Part shown: positions 8,556 through 16,410 of the stretch, in pieces
Layout: every line of letters begins with the position of its first letter
How positions within the stretch are numbered: the stretch's first letter is position 1
Assembly (NCBI GenBank): GCA_011525745.1
Contig: WYBU01000105.1
Location: forward strand, 31,734-95,733
Direction of reading: 5' to 3'
Source: Planctomycetaceae bacterium
GTDB lineage: Bacteria; Planctomycetota; Phycisphaerae; UBA1845; UTPLA1
Length of the DNA stretch: 64,000 nucleotides
Translations under genes and position numbers: made by a program
Notes under the pieces: generated by a model
Databases searched by the model: none
The model's input: only the letters and a program-made list of their open reading frames with translations
Told to the model about the DNA's origin: nothing

Positions 8556-8685
8556 TTAGGCATCGCGCGGAAATAAGGTGAACGAATTGCAGAGGGGTGG
8601 TACGGGCGTCCCGCCCGTCCGGAACGGGCAAGATGCCCGTACCACCCAGGCCAATCGGTCAATTTATTTGTGCGCGACTTCTTAG
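8556..8685. mobile_element. MITE-like palindromic element, copy 1
   Basis: About 130 bp, non-coding, with imperfect terminal inverted repeats (left GCGCGGAAATAAGGTGAACG, right in reverse complement GCGCACAAATAAATTGACCG) and an interior that is itself palindromic, with GGTGGTACGGGC pairing with GCCCGTACCACC. Nearly the whole unit can fold as one hairpin. A second copy lies at 63751-63879. The small size, inverted ends and repeated occurrence suggest a miniature inverted-repeat element mobilised in trans; no transposase is encoded. Confidence 0.65.
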
Positions 8686-8830
8686 TCAGGCTTCTGGCGT
8701 AAGAGCGGCCGTATAGCAGGCGTCATGAAGCGGGCCGAAGCTTGCCGCCCGATACGAATGATCATCGCGTTGGCCAGGCAGCAGCCGCGCTCCATCACTT
8801 TTCAGGACGACCATCGGATGGGACCGCACC

Positions 8831-9148
8831 ATGCCTCGCTGGCTGAGCGCCTGGCTTGAACGTCATCAGCATCCGGCGTCGCTGGCGCTTCACGTGGTCG
8901 GCATCCCGTTGACCATCGCCTGTATTCCGTTGGCGATCGCGCAGCTTGTCGACAATCGCTGGGACCTGTGGTGGCGACCGGCGGGACTGCTGGTCGGCGG
9001 CTATGCGCTCCAATGGCTCGGCCACGTCATCGAGGGGAACGACATGGGGGAAGTGATTCTCATCAAGAGGTGGCTCGGCCGGCCGTATGTCGCGGTTGCG
9101 CCGCGCTACCAGCGCGAAGATTCGGCGGCGGACGACGGAACGGCTTGA
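8831..9148 (+). CDS. DUF962/Mpo1-like membrane protein
   Basis: A 105-residue protein with the Mpo1-like/DUF962 signature: HQHPASLALHVVGIPL near the N-terminus and GGYALQWLGHVIEGN in the middle, each bearing conserved histidines. Two hydrophobic segments (about 19-38 and 49-65) suggest an inner-membrane location. Yeast Mpo1 is an iron-dependent dioxygenase in phytosphingosine alpha-oxidation; bacterial members are not characterised and the substrate here is unknown. Monocistronic. Confidence 0.8.
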   Translation: MPRWLSAWLERHQHPASLALHVVGIPLTIACIPLAIAQLVDNRWDLWWRPAGLLVGGYALQWLGHVIEGNDMGEVILIKRWLGRPYVAVAPRYQREDSAADDGTA

Positions 9149-9368
9149 TCGCGGTCGCATCCGGATCCCCGCCTACGCGCAAATGACGGGACGGGCCGCT
9201 GCCGCCGCGTGCGGTGATGCGCATCGCGCCTTTCACGGCCAAACGGCCCGATGACGTACAACTCGATCTTCAACGAGCTTGTCCGCGGGCCGCTTGACCG
9301 TGACACACGAGTACGGCCAACGCAGTTGTGGCTCGGATTGTCCTTCCGCTCGCGATACCATCCCCCCG

Positions 9369-10292
9369 ATGTCGACGCCCGAACGCATTCGCGCCCGCAT
9401 CCGTCGCGAGCTGTATCCGTTCGACAGCCGCTTTTACGACCTCGGCGGCCTGCGAATGCACTACATCGATGAAGGCCGCGGCGCTCCCATCGTCTGCGTG
9501 CACGGCAATCCCACATGGTCGTTCTTCTATCGCGACGTGATCCGGACGCTGAGCGACCGCCGGCGCGTCATCGCGCCCGATCACATCGGCTGCGGACTGT
9601 CCGACAAGCCTGGCGACGCCGAATACGATTACTGCCTGCGCCGTCGAATCGACGACCTCGAATCGCTGCTCGATCATCTCGCCCTGAACGAAAACGTGAC
9701 GTTGGTGCTGCATGACTGGGGCGGCATGATCGGCATGGGCGTCGCCGTGCGCCGGCCGCAACGCATCGCGCGACTGGTCATCCTCAACACCGCCGCGTTT
9801 CGCCTGCCGGCGGGCAAGCCGCTGCCGTGGCGATTGCGCCTCATCCGCGATGGCGGACCGCTGGCGACCCTGGCCGTGCGCGGGCTGAACCTGTTTGCCT
9901 GGCCCGCGACGTTCATGGCGGCGGCGCGGCCATTGCCGGCGGACGTGCGGGCCGGTTACCTCGCGCCGTACGATTCGTGGGCCAGCCGCATCGCCACGCT
10001 GCGCTTTGTGCAGGACATTCCGATTCGACCATCGGACCGATCGTTTGACGAGATGGCGTCGGTCGAGGCGCGCCTTACGTTGCTGGCGGGCGTTCCGATG
10101 CTGATCTGCTGGGGGCTGCGCGACTTCGTCTTCGACGCGCACTTCCTCAACGAGTGGCGGCGACGGTTTCCGGCGGCCGAAGTGCGCGAGTTTCCCGACG
10201 CGGGCCATTACGTGATCGAGGACGCGGGTGATCGCGTGCTGCCGGTGATTCGCGATTTTGTGATACCGGCGGGCGAGCGGGCGCGGGGTTGA
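9369..10292 (+). CDS. Alpha/beta hydrolase of the haloalkane dehalogenase/OleB type
   Basis: A 307-aa alpha/beta hydrolase. The oxyanion region is HGNPTWSFFYR, the nucleophile is Asp116 in LHDWGG, and the His is in FPDAGHYV. An Asp nucleophile is shared by haloalkane dehalogenases and by OleB beta-lactone decarboxylases; DHIGCGLSDKP followed by YDYCLRRRIDDLE is reminiscent of OleB. The oleA, oleC and oleD genes are not adjacent, so the reaction is not settled. The start is ATG at 9369; there is no ribosome-binding site, but TACCAT lies seven bases upstream, so the message could be leaderless. Confidence 0.8.
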   Translation: MSTPERIRARIRRELYPFDSRFYDLGGLRMHYIDEGRGAPIVCVHGNPTWSFFYRDVIRTLSDRRRVIAPDHIGCGLSDKPGDAEYDYCLRRRIDDLESLLDHLALNENVTLVLHDWGGMIGMGVAVRRPQRIARLVILNTAAFRLPAGKPLPWRLRLIRDGGPLATLAVRGLNLFAWPATFMAAARPLPADVRAGYLAPYDSWASRIATLRFVQDIPIRPSDRSFDEMASVEARLTLLAGVPMLICWGLRDFVFDAHFLNEWRRRFPAAEVREFPDAGHYVIEDAGDRVLPVIRDFVIPAGERARG

Positions 10293-10315
10293 GCGTCCCA
10301 GATCCGCCGCATGAA

Positions 10316-10339
10316 CCGAACCGCGACCGTGAGGGAGCG
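10316..10339 (+). repeat. CCGTGAGGGAG-type dispersed repeat
   Basis: The 24-bp word CCGAACCGCGACCGTGAGGG plus AGCG lies just past the hydrolase stop. Identical or near-identical copies are at 35822, 37839 and, degenerate, at 35681, 45873, 61606 and 61964; all are intergenic and on the plus strand. Confidence 0.7.
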
Positions 10340-10393
10340 TCGAGAAACGCGCCGGTTCTTGCGTTGCCACGCGGGTCGCCCCGTTTCACATCG

Positions 10394-10774
10394 CTATGCT
10401 TCGATCAGCGCCGTGACCGCTCCGGCCGGATCGCGAATCACACAAAAGCGGTTGCTTCCCATCATGCGCGGCCCGTCGAGAATATCGCCACCCAGCGCCG
10501 TGCAGCGCTGGGCACTGGCCTCCACGTCGGCGACGCGGATGTAAATCAGCCACTGCGCCGGTAGCGATGCGTTGTCGCCGCGGGCGTGACAGATTCCCGC
10601 CACCGTTTGTCCCGAAACATCGCGGATGTCGAAGTCGTGATAGCCGCCCATGTCGTGCGGCGCGGATATCCATCCCACGACATCGCAGTAGAAACGGCGG
10701 ATGGCATCGGCATCGGCGACGGTCAGGTCGCGCCAGACGATCGCACCGATCGGCGGCTCGTCGGATTGGCTCAC
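10394..10774 (-). CDS. VOC (glyoxalase/bleomycin-resistance fold) family protein
   Basis: A 126-residue protein with two beta-alpha-beta-beta-beta modules: AIVWRDLTVADADAIRRFY with VGWISAPHDMGGYHDFDI, then WLIYIRVADVEASAQRCTALGGDILDGP and FCVIRDPAGAVTALIE. VOC proteins include metal-dependent lyases, dioxygenases and resistance proteins; the sequence does not say which. The longest frame begins with GTG at 10813, but the GTG at 10774 has GAGG placed about ten bases upstream and gives the usual domain start, so I prefer it. Convergent with the hydrolase at 9369. Confidence 0.8.
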   Translation of the reverse strand: MSQSDEPPIGAIVWRDLTVADADAIRRFYCDVVGWISAPHDMGGYHDFDIRDVSGQTVAGICHARGDNASLPAQWLIYIRVADVEASAQRCTALGGDILDGPRMMGSNRFCVIRDPAGAVTALIEA

Positions 10775-10881
10775 GATCTCATCCTCAGTTGCACGGAATG
10801 CGTTTCGTGACACGGCGGCCGTGCCGCGCGGGATGCAGTAGTCGCCATCGGCGCGTCATCAACACCCCGGCGTTTTGGTGA

Positions 10882-10910
10882 TTGCGTGCAGCGGTCACGT
10901 CGGCAATAAT
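10882..10910 (+). promoter_or_regulatory. Promoter of the B12/radical-SAM gene
   Basis: TTGCGT (10882-10887) and AATAAT (10905-10910) are separated by 17 bp, placing transcription start near 10917 and leaving a leader of about 30 nt before the ATG at 10948. Confidence 0.5.
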
Positions 10911-10947
10911 ACCAATCAGCTTCCCGTTCTCCGAGAAATGTCCGCTT

Positions 10948-12420
10948 ATGAATGTCCTACTCGTTTCGCCGGCCACTCCGGACACGTTCTGGAGTTTCAA
11001 GCACGTTCTTCCGTTCGTCGGACGCAAGGCGGCTTTCCCGCCGCTGGGGTTGTTGACCGTCGCGGCCATGTTGCCCGGCGATTGGCGACTGCGATTGGTC
11101 GATCTCAACGTCACGACACTGACCGACGCCGATCTCGACTGGGCCGACTACGTGTTCGTCTCGGCGATGATCGTTCACGAAGCGTCGGTGCGCCGAATCG
11201 CGGCGCGCTGTAATGCGAAATGCAGGCCCATCGTCGCCGGCGGGCCGCTCTTCACCACGGGCCATCTGCGCTTTCCCGAGATTCCCCATTTCGTCCTGGG
11301 CGAAGCGGAGAACATCATGCCGGCTCTGATCGCCGACATGCGGTCCGGCGAAGTTCGGCACACCTATCAGGATTCGGCCAAGCCCGACCTGTCGCGCACG
11401 CCGTCGCCGCGCTGGAATCTCATCCGGCTGAAGGACTACGCGACGATGGCGGTGCAGTATTCGCGCGGATGCCCGTTCGACTGCGAGTTCTGCGACATCA
11501 TTTCGATGTACGGCCGCACACCGCGCGTCAAACCGCCGGCTCGTCTGATCGCCGAACTCGAAGGGCTGCACGCCGCCGGCTGGAAGGGCGGCGTGTTCAT
11601 CGTCGACGACAACTTCATCGGACACAAAGTCAAGGCCAAGGCGCTGCTGCGGGCGCTGATCGCCTGGCATCGGCGCGGCGGCACGGTCTTTCCGCTGCTG
11701 ACCGAGGCTTCGCTGAACCTCGCCGACGATGCGGAACTGCTGTCGCTCATGTCGCGCGCGGGCTTTAAGAAAGTCTTCATCGGCGTCGAGACACCCGACG
11801 AGCAGACGCTCGCCTCGTGCGGCAAGGTGCAGAACACCCGGCGCGATCTGGTCGCCGCGGTGCGGCGCATCCAGCAGGCCGGGCTGGAGGTCATGGGCGG
11901 TTTCATCGTCGGATTCGACGGCGACGAGCATTCGATCTTCGAGCGGCAGCAACGTTTCATTCAGGAATCCGGCATCGCCACCGCGATGGTCGGGCTGCTG
12001 ACGGCGCTGCCGCAGACGCGGTTGTTCGCGCGGCTCAAGCGCGAAGGCCGGCTGCTGGGCGAAAGCACGGGCAACAACGTGAACGCCGTGCTGAATTTTG
12101 TGCCGCGCATGGATCGCGAACAGCTTGTGCAGGGCTACCGCCGACTCGTGCAGCGGTTGTATGCGCCGGGCAACTACTATCGCCGCGCGCTGGCCTTTTT
12201 GCGGTGGTATCGCCCGCGCGGTCCGCGCAGCCGCCCAAGCCGTTCCGAATTGGGGGCGCTGCTGCGCTCGATGTGGACCATGGGCGTGTGCACGCCGGGC
12301 CGTCGAGCGTACTGGCAATTCCTGCTTCAGTCGCTGTTGATGTATCCGCGGGCGTTCGGCGCCGCGGTGAACCTCGCCATCAACGGCCATCATTTCCGGA
12401 AGATCGCGGCGACGTTGTAA
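10948..12420 (+). CDS. B12-binding/radical SAM protein, HpnP-like (DUF4070)
   Basis: A 490-residue cobalamin-dependent radical SAM enzyme. The N-terminal B12-binding Rossmann domain begins MNVLLVSPATPDTFWSFKH and contains KAAFPPLGLLTVAAMLP. The radical SAM domain carries the [4Fe-4S] motif C175-x3-C179-x2-C182 in YSRGCPFDCEFCD, and a DUF4070-type C-terminus follows. This N-terminus is close to what I recall of HpnP, the hopanoid C-2 methylase, but the family is broad and no hopanoid gene is adjacent. The start is ATG at 10948; the 22 upstream in-frame codons overlap the promoter. Monocistronic. Confidence 0.85.
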   Translation: MNVLLVSPATPDTFWSFKHVLPFVGRKAAFPPLGLLTVAAMLPGDWRLRLVDLNVTTLTDADLDWADYVFVSAMIVHEASVRRIAARCNAKCRPIVAGGPLFTTGHLRFPEIPHFVLGEAENIMPALIADMRSGEVRHTYQDSAKPDLSRTPSPRWNLIRLKDYATMAVQYSRGCPFDCEFCDIISMYGRTPRVKPPARLIAELEGLHAAGWKGGVFIVDDNFIGHKVKAKALLRALIAWHRRGGTVFPLLTEASLNLADDAELLSLMSRAGFKKVFIGVETPDEQTLASCGKVQNTRRDLVAAVRRIQQAGLEVMGGFIVGFDGDEHSIFERQQRFIQESGIATAMVGLLTALPQTRLFARLKREGRLLGESTGNNVNAVLNFVPRMDREQLVQGYRRLVQRLYAPGNYYRRALAFLRWYRPRGPRSRPSRSELGALLRSMWTMGVCTPGRRAYWQFLLQSLLMYPRAFGAAVNLAINGHHFRKIAATL

Positions 12421-12450
12421 ACGCGCGTGACCGTTGAGGCCGGCGCCTCC

Positions 12451-12605
12451 GTCATTCCCGCGCAGGCGGGAATCCAAATGCGAGGAGACATCGCCAGGAC
12501 CCCCGCCTGCGCGGGCGTGACGAATAAGGACGCCACGCTCGAAACCAGGGTTGGTCGACTCGATGTCCGATGATCGTGACCCGACCGTTTCGCGGTGGGC
12601 CGCCC
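12451..12605 (-). repeat. Composite GCGGTGGG/GGCGGG repeat, full copy (minus orientation)
   Basis: Read on the minus strand: a GGCGGCCCACCGCG hairpin block, then GTCACGATCATCGG and CGAGTCGACC, a spacer, a CGCCCGCGCAGGCGGGGGTCC block and a final GGATTCCCGCCTGCGCGGGA block. The same order and spacing recur at 39756-39911 and 47791-47945. It fills most of the gap between two convergent genes. Confidence 0.75.
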
Positions 12606-12609
12606 GGCG

Positions 12610-13047
12610 TCAGACGAAACTTATTCCGTAGCGACGGCAAATCTGTCCCACGCGTTCGAGATCCGGCGGGCCGGATGGCAAGCGGGACAGTTCTTCAAAC
12701 ATCGTCTCGATGTTCCCCGGTGTGACAAAGACCAGCGCGCTGGCGGGGCCGTTGCCGGAGGCCCGAAACGAGTGCGGCACATCGCGCGGAGCGAAGACGG
12801 TAGTGCCGCACGCAGCCGCCACGGATAGATCGGCGACGGTGAATTCCAGCGTGCCGGCGAGTACGTGGAACACTTCATCTTCGCGTGTATGAACGTGCCG
12901 CGGTATGCCCAGCCCGGCGGGCACATCCAACCTGACGAGCGACAGACCGTCGCCCGTGGCGGACCGGCTCATGAGCACCGTGTGCCCAATTCCGAGCACG
13001 TCGAAGCGGCGCGCCTCTGCCGGATGCGCAACGACGTGTGTGATCAT
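12610..13047 (-). CDS. Cupin domain protein
   Basis: A 145-residue single-domain cupin. Motif 1 is HVHTREDEVFHVLAGTLEF, with likely metal ligands His/His/Glu, and motif 2 is FAPRDVPHSFRA. The C-terminal tail (PPDLERVGQICRRYGISF) is typical of small cupins of unknown function. It is third in an apparent operon: porin (13766-15232), lipoprotein (13072-13731), then this gene after 24 bp. Substrate unknown. Confidence 0.85.
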   Translation of the reverse strand: MITHVVAHPAEARRFDVLGIGHTVLMSRSATGDGLSLVRLDVPAGLGIPRHVHTREDEVFHVLAGTLEFTVADLSVAAACGTTVFAPRDVPHSFRASGNGPASALVFVTPGNIETMFEELSRLPSGPPDLERVGQICRRYGISFV

Positions 13048-13071
13048 GGCGTTTCCGTGCAGGAGGGGCCG

Positions 13072-13731
13072 TCAATCGGGCGAGGACTCGTCGCTCTCGG
13101 CGGGCGGCGGCTCCGGTTCCGCGGCGGGCGCCGGCGGGCCTTCGGCGCCGATGCGAACCGCGTCGGCCTCACCGCCTAACTCGACGGGCACGGTTTCATA
13201 GATGCCGCGCTCTTCCATCAGGGCGTCGGCCTTCGTCATCAGCGCGACGAGTTGGCCGCCCTTGATCGGAACGTAATCGGTGCCGGGATCGAGCAAATCG
13301 CGATAAACCAGTTCGCGATTGGCGTAGCGGCGGTCGCCCAGCCCCCACGAGGCGAAAAGCACGCGGTTCAGGCCGCCGCGCAGCCGGCAGATCTTGCACA
13401 CCATCGCGGCCACGGAGCCGCGGTCGATCACGTGGTCCGGCTGGAGGTCCCACGCGGGGTTGACGATCTGGCGCTGCACCAGTTTGTCGCGGCGCTCTTC
13501 GAACGATTTACACGTGTCCTCGCCGTCGGCCAGGATCAGCATGGCGCGGTAGGCCTCGTCGGTCGTCACCAGCGGCACTTCGGCCAGATAATGCAGAAAG
13601 CCGTCGTCCGACAGCGTGGCGGGGTCGACCGGCGGCGCCGTCTTTCGCGGCGCGGCGCAGCCGGCCACGAATGCCAGAATCACGGCCGGTAGCCACCATC
13701 CGCAGATTCGAGAAGCACAGATCGGGCACAC
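13072..13731 (-). CDS. Conserved lipoprotein
   Basis: A secreted lipoprotein of unknown function. The signal sequence ends with lipobox FVAGC, followed by a mature domain of about 160 residues and a Pro/Glu-rich tail. The domain has two cysteines in MVCKICRLRGG and a segment (RVLFASWGLGDRRYANREL) I cannot assign. The longest frame starts with TTG at 13755, but GAAGGAG is eight bases before the GTG at 13731, which also gives a better signal peptide, so I use that. Ten bp separate the porin stop from that longest frame, so the two genes are probably cotranscribed; perhaps it helps the porin at the outer membrane. Confidence 0.75.
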   Translation of the reverse strand: MCPICASRICGWWLPAVILAFVAGCAAPRKTAPPVDPATLSDDGFLHYLAEVPLVTTDEAYRAMLILADGEDTCKSFEERRDKLVQRQIVNPAWDLQPDHVIDRGSVAAMVCKICRLRGGLNRVLFASWGLGDRRYANRELVYRDLLDPGTDYVPIKGGQLVALMTKADALMEERGIYETVPVELGGEADAVRIGAEGPPAPAAEPEPPPAESDESSPD

Positions 13732-13765
13732 GGGGCCGACTCCTTCAACAAACAACCGAGCAGTT

Positions 13766-15232
13766 TCAGAACGACCACGTCACGCCGGTCAGGGCGAAGG
13801 TGCGCGTCGTTTGATCCGAAAACGCGTCACCGGGGAAGAAGCTGCCGAAGCGGATCGTCCACGACACGTCGCTGGTAATACGATAATTCGCGTAGTAATC
13901 CATTTCCCAGCCGACGTAACCGCTCTGCTGGTCGGCTAGCGGATCGCTGATGGCGGCGCGGCTGCGGTTCTTGGCGAACAGGAACCAGTCGGTGCCCAGT
14001 TCCAGGTTCTTCACTTCCTTGATGTCCGGGAACGGGCGGAACGACCCGCCCGCACGCCACACGTGAATGTTGCTCAGCCGCGGGGCCAGCGCCAGGCCCG
14101 TGTCGCGGTAACCAAAGCCCACGAAGCTGTTGTCAACATGATCGCGGCGGTTGCCGCCGACGGCGTTGGTGGGGCTGCCGAGCCGGTCGGGATCGCCGCT
14201 GGCGAACATGTACTCGAAGACGAGCTTGGGCTGCGTGGGGTGCTCGATGAAGTACTCGAGCATCTGATCGAAGGCCCAGGCCTTGATCTCGTCGGTATGC
14301 AGAAAGCGACGGTCGCCGTAACTCGTGCCGCGCTCGATGATCCACTCGGTGCTGTATCGCAGATTCTTCACGATCTCGCCGGTCGAGCCGAAGCCGAAAT
14401 ACTGCGAGTCATACTGATAGTTCTGAAGCAGATCGAGCGGGTCTTCGCTGGTGTGATCGCTCTGATAGGCCCAGTAGAAGAACGGCTCGTGCTTCTCAAA
14501 ACCCTTGTACCTCTCCTGCAAGATGAAAAAGTTGCGGTTGCTGCTGTCCGCGACCGGGCGGCTGCGGTCGATGTTCTCGGTGCTGTCGGGCGTCTTGCCG
14601 GCGATGAACGTCGTTTCGAATTTGGCCCATTCGCCGATCAACGCCACGTGATCCAGCGGCAGTGCCACGCCGTATCCCGTGCCGGTCTGCACGAAGTCGC
14701 GGCCGATGCGGAACTTCAGGTCGAACGGCAACTCGCGGTTTCCGTAGTACTGGGCGGCTTTTCGCAGGTCGAGTTCGTACCAGCCGCGCTCCAGGTTCGG
14801 CCCCTCGAAGTCGTCTTCGTTGGGCGTGTAGGAATCGCCGCGGTTCCAGTCGGTCCAGCCCATCTTCATGCGGACGTAGCCGGTGTGAATCCCGCGGTCG
14901 AGCGACAACGCGCCATACACGCGCAGATTGGTCTGTCGCTGTGTGCGGCTGCTGTTGACGCCGTCGTCGAACATCATGATGTACGCGTCCCACCAGCCGC
15001 CCACGTCGAGACTGAAGCGGTCGGCGGTCGGAACCTCGCGGTCCAGCGCCTGTCGCGCCTGCTGTTCGATGAAGCGCTGACGATTGATGAACGCGTCGGT
15101 TTCACCGGGCGGCAGCCGCGGCTGATCGCCCTGGCGCGCGACGGCGTCGGATGCAAGGAAAAACCACGGACCTGCCGCAACGAGGGCCAGGCCGACGGCG
15201 GAGCGAATGAGCGGGGGTCTCACAGGCCGCAT
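13766..15232 (-). CDS. Alginate-export-type outer-membrane porin
   Basis: A beta-barrel outer-membrane protein of about 488 residues. A signal peptide (MRPVRPPLIRSAVGLALVAA, cleaved near DAVARQ) precedes alternating amphipathic strands such as LRVYGALSLDRGIHTGYVRM, DLKFRIGRDFVQTGTGYGV and YVGWEMDYYANYRITSDVSW. The chain ends in Phe (TGVTWSF), typical of BamA-recognised barrels. It resembles AlgE/alginate_exp domain porins; the transported compound is unknown. The longest frame starts with TTG at 15262; ATG at 15232 gives a proper signal peptide and GGAAAGG lies just upstream. First gene of the porin-lipoprotein-cupin operon. Confidence 0.8.
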   Translation of the reverse strand: MRPVRPPLIRSAVGLALVAAGPWFFLASDAVARQGDQPRLPPGETDAFINRQRFIEQQARQALDREVPTADRFSLDVGGWWDAYIMMFDDGVNSSRTQRQTNLRVYGALSLDRGIHTGYVRMKMGWTDWNRGDSYTPNEDDFEGPNLERGWYELDLRKAAQYYGNRELPFDLKFRIGRDFVQTGTGYGVALPLDHVALIGEWAKFETTFIAGKTPDSTENIDRSRPVADSSNRNFFILQERYKGFEKHEPFFYWAYQSDHTSEDPLDLLQNYQYDSQYFGFGSTGEIVKNLRYSTEWIIERGTSYGDRRFLHTDEIKAWAFDQMLEYFIEHPTQPKLVFEYMFASGDPDRLGSPTNAVGGNRRDHVDNSFVGFGYRDTGLALAPRLSNIHVWRAGGSFRPFPDIKEVKNLELGTDWFLFAKNRSRAAISDPLADQQSGYVGWEMDYYANYRITSDVSWTIRFGSFFPGDAFSDQTTRTFALTGVTWSF

Positions 15233-15762
15233 CCCTTTCCACTCGTCCAGTTTGACTGGCAAGTCGATCGGTGTTCAGCGAGGCCGATCTCGGGACGAAC
15301 GTCGAGTCGTGGGTCCGTCGCCGCGCACGTGACGGCCCCTGCCCGCCGGAACGGGTGCATCATGTCAAGGGGCAGGCCAGATTGCAAGGGCAAACGGGGT
15401 TTTTCCGATCGGGCGCGAGAACGGTTACCGGCTTCCCGCCGGCGCGGGTACAACGGGGGCGGTCCCGCGAATCGCGTCAAATGATCCGGGCCTCAAGCGT
15501 CTGCGCCAGGGTCCACGCCGCCAAGCGCGATACCGACGCGCTGGCGCATGCGGCTCGGACGACTCGGTTTTCCCGCTGACCCGCGACGCATCCAGGCACG
15601 GCCAGGCAACCGCCGAAACGGATGGAAGTGGCTCGTGCTGCGCGGCGCGGCGGTCGCTCGTCCGTGGCGTCCGTTGCATTCAGGCATGTTTGGCTTTGGC
15701 TGTTGTTGCGGGCTAAACTGCCAAACGACGCGCCCACGGCGCGAAATATCAGGAGGCTTGCC
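15233..15762. other. Gene-free region between porin and ferritin
   Basis: Divergent intergenic region of about 530 bp. It holds a GGCTCGG-type palindromic repeat (15485-15560) and, near ferritin, a possible promoter (TTGGCT, 18 bp, TAAACT ending about 15711). A TTGACA on the minus strand at 15363-15368 has no matching -10. I see no gene. Confidence 0.45.
15485..15560 (+). repeat. GGCTCGG-type palindromic repeat
   Basis: Left arm TCCGGGCCTCAAGCGTCTGC and right arm CGCTGGCGCATGCGGCTCGG are imperfect inverted repeats around a variable centre. Related units occur at 26205, 29441, 39672, 42731 and 47666, with half copies at 28142, 50513 and 58505. Confidence 0.6.
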
Positions 15763-16263
15763 ATGCTGATCACGGACGCCATGAACAAGAAGCTCAACGA
15801 GCAGATCGCCAACGAACTGAACGCATCGTACCACTATCTGTCGATGGCCTGCCGGTTCGACCACATGGGACTGAGAATCTTCGCCGCCCGGTTCGAGCAG
15901 CAGTCGGACGAGGAGCGCGGCCACGCTCTGCGCATTCTCAAGTACATTCAGGACGTCGGCGGCGAGGTGTCGCTGGCGGCCCTGGCACGCCCGCGGGACG
16001 ACTACAACTCGGTTCTGTCGATCGTTCAGGCGGCGCTGGATTCGGAGATGAATGTTACGCGGCAGATCAACGATCTGGTGGCGCTGGCCGATCAGCAGAA
16101 CGACTATGCGACGCGCAGCTTCCTTCAATGGTTCGTCGACGAGCAGGTCGAGGAAGTACGGTCGATGACGGATCTGCTTCAGCTTGTGAAAATGGCGGGC
16201 GAGTCGAGCGCGTTGCTGGTCGAAGCGCGACTGATGAAAATGATGGCGGCCAAGAAGGACTGA
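15763..16263 (+). CDS. Ferritin (non-haem, FtnA-like)
   Basis: A 166-residue four-helix ferritin that oxidises and stores iron as a 24-mer. Helix A has LNEQIANELNASYHYLSMA with the ferroxidase Glu, helix B has RFEQQSDEERGHALRILKYI, and helices C/D include EVEEVRSMTDLL-like metal ligands (EQVEEVRSMTD). The ATG at 15763 has a perfect AGGAGG seven bases upstream, which overrides the longer frame from 15622. Monocistronic. Confidence 0.92.
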   Translation: MLITDAMNKKLNEQIANELNASYHYLSMACRFDHMGLRIFAARFEQQSDEERGHALRILKYIQDVGGEVSLAALARPRDDYNSVLSIVQAALDSEMNVTRQINDLVALADQQNDYATRSFLQWFVDEQVEEVRSMTDLLQLVKMAGESSALLVEARLMKMMAAKKD

Positions 16264-16410
16264 TGCGCTTCCGTCGCGAAACGCGGGCTTGCGCCGTGCG
16301 GAACGCCACACCTGCCCCCGACTATCGGCACTCGAAATCAGAACCCGCCGCGCAAGCGGCGGGCCGGCCGCGGCACAGCGCGATCGCCTCCTGCTTCCGC
16401 ACGCGATTAC

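Larger units (their letters stand above)
8457..8830. other. Gene-free region after infC
   Basis: Contains a perfect 8-bp hairpin (8517-8539) and the palindromic MITE-like element (8556-8685). I find no rpmI (L35) or rplT (L20) gene, which commonly follow infC. The remaining 145 bp before the next gene show nothing recognisable. Confidence 0.6.

Noticed and set aside
8129..8662. 177-codon minus-strand frame over the first MITE-like copy
   Set aside because: Its N-terminus is the translation of the palindromic element, similar to that in copy 2 at 63495-63872; both arise from repeat sequence.
15340..15368. TTGACA on the minus strand as a porin promoter
   Set aside because: The -10 position, 17 bp away, reads GGGCAG; no usable hexamer was found.
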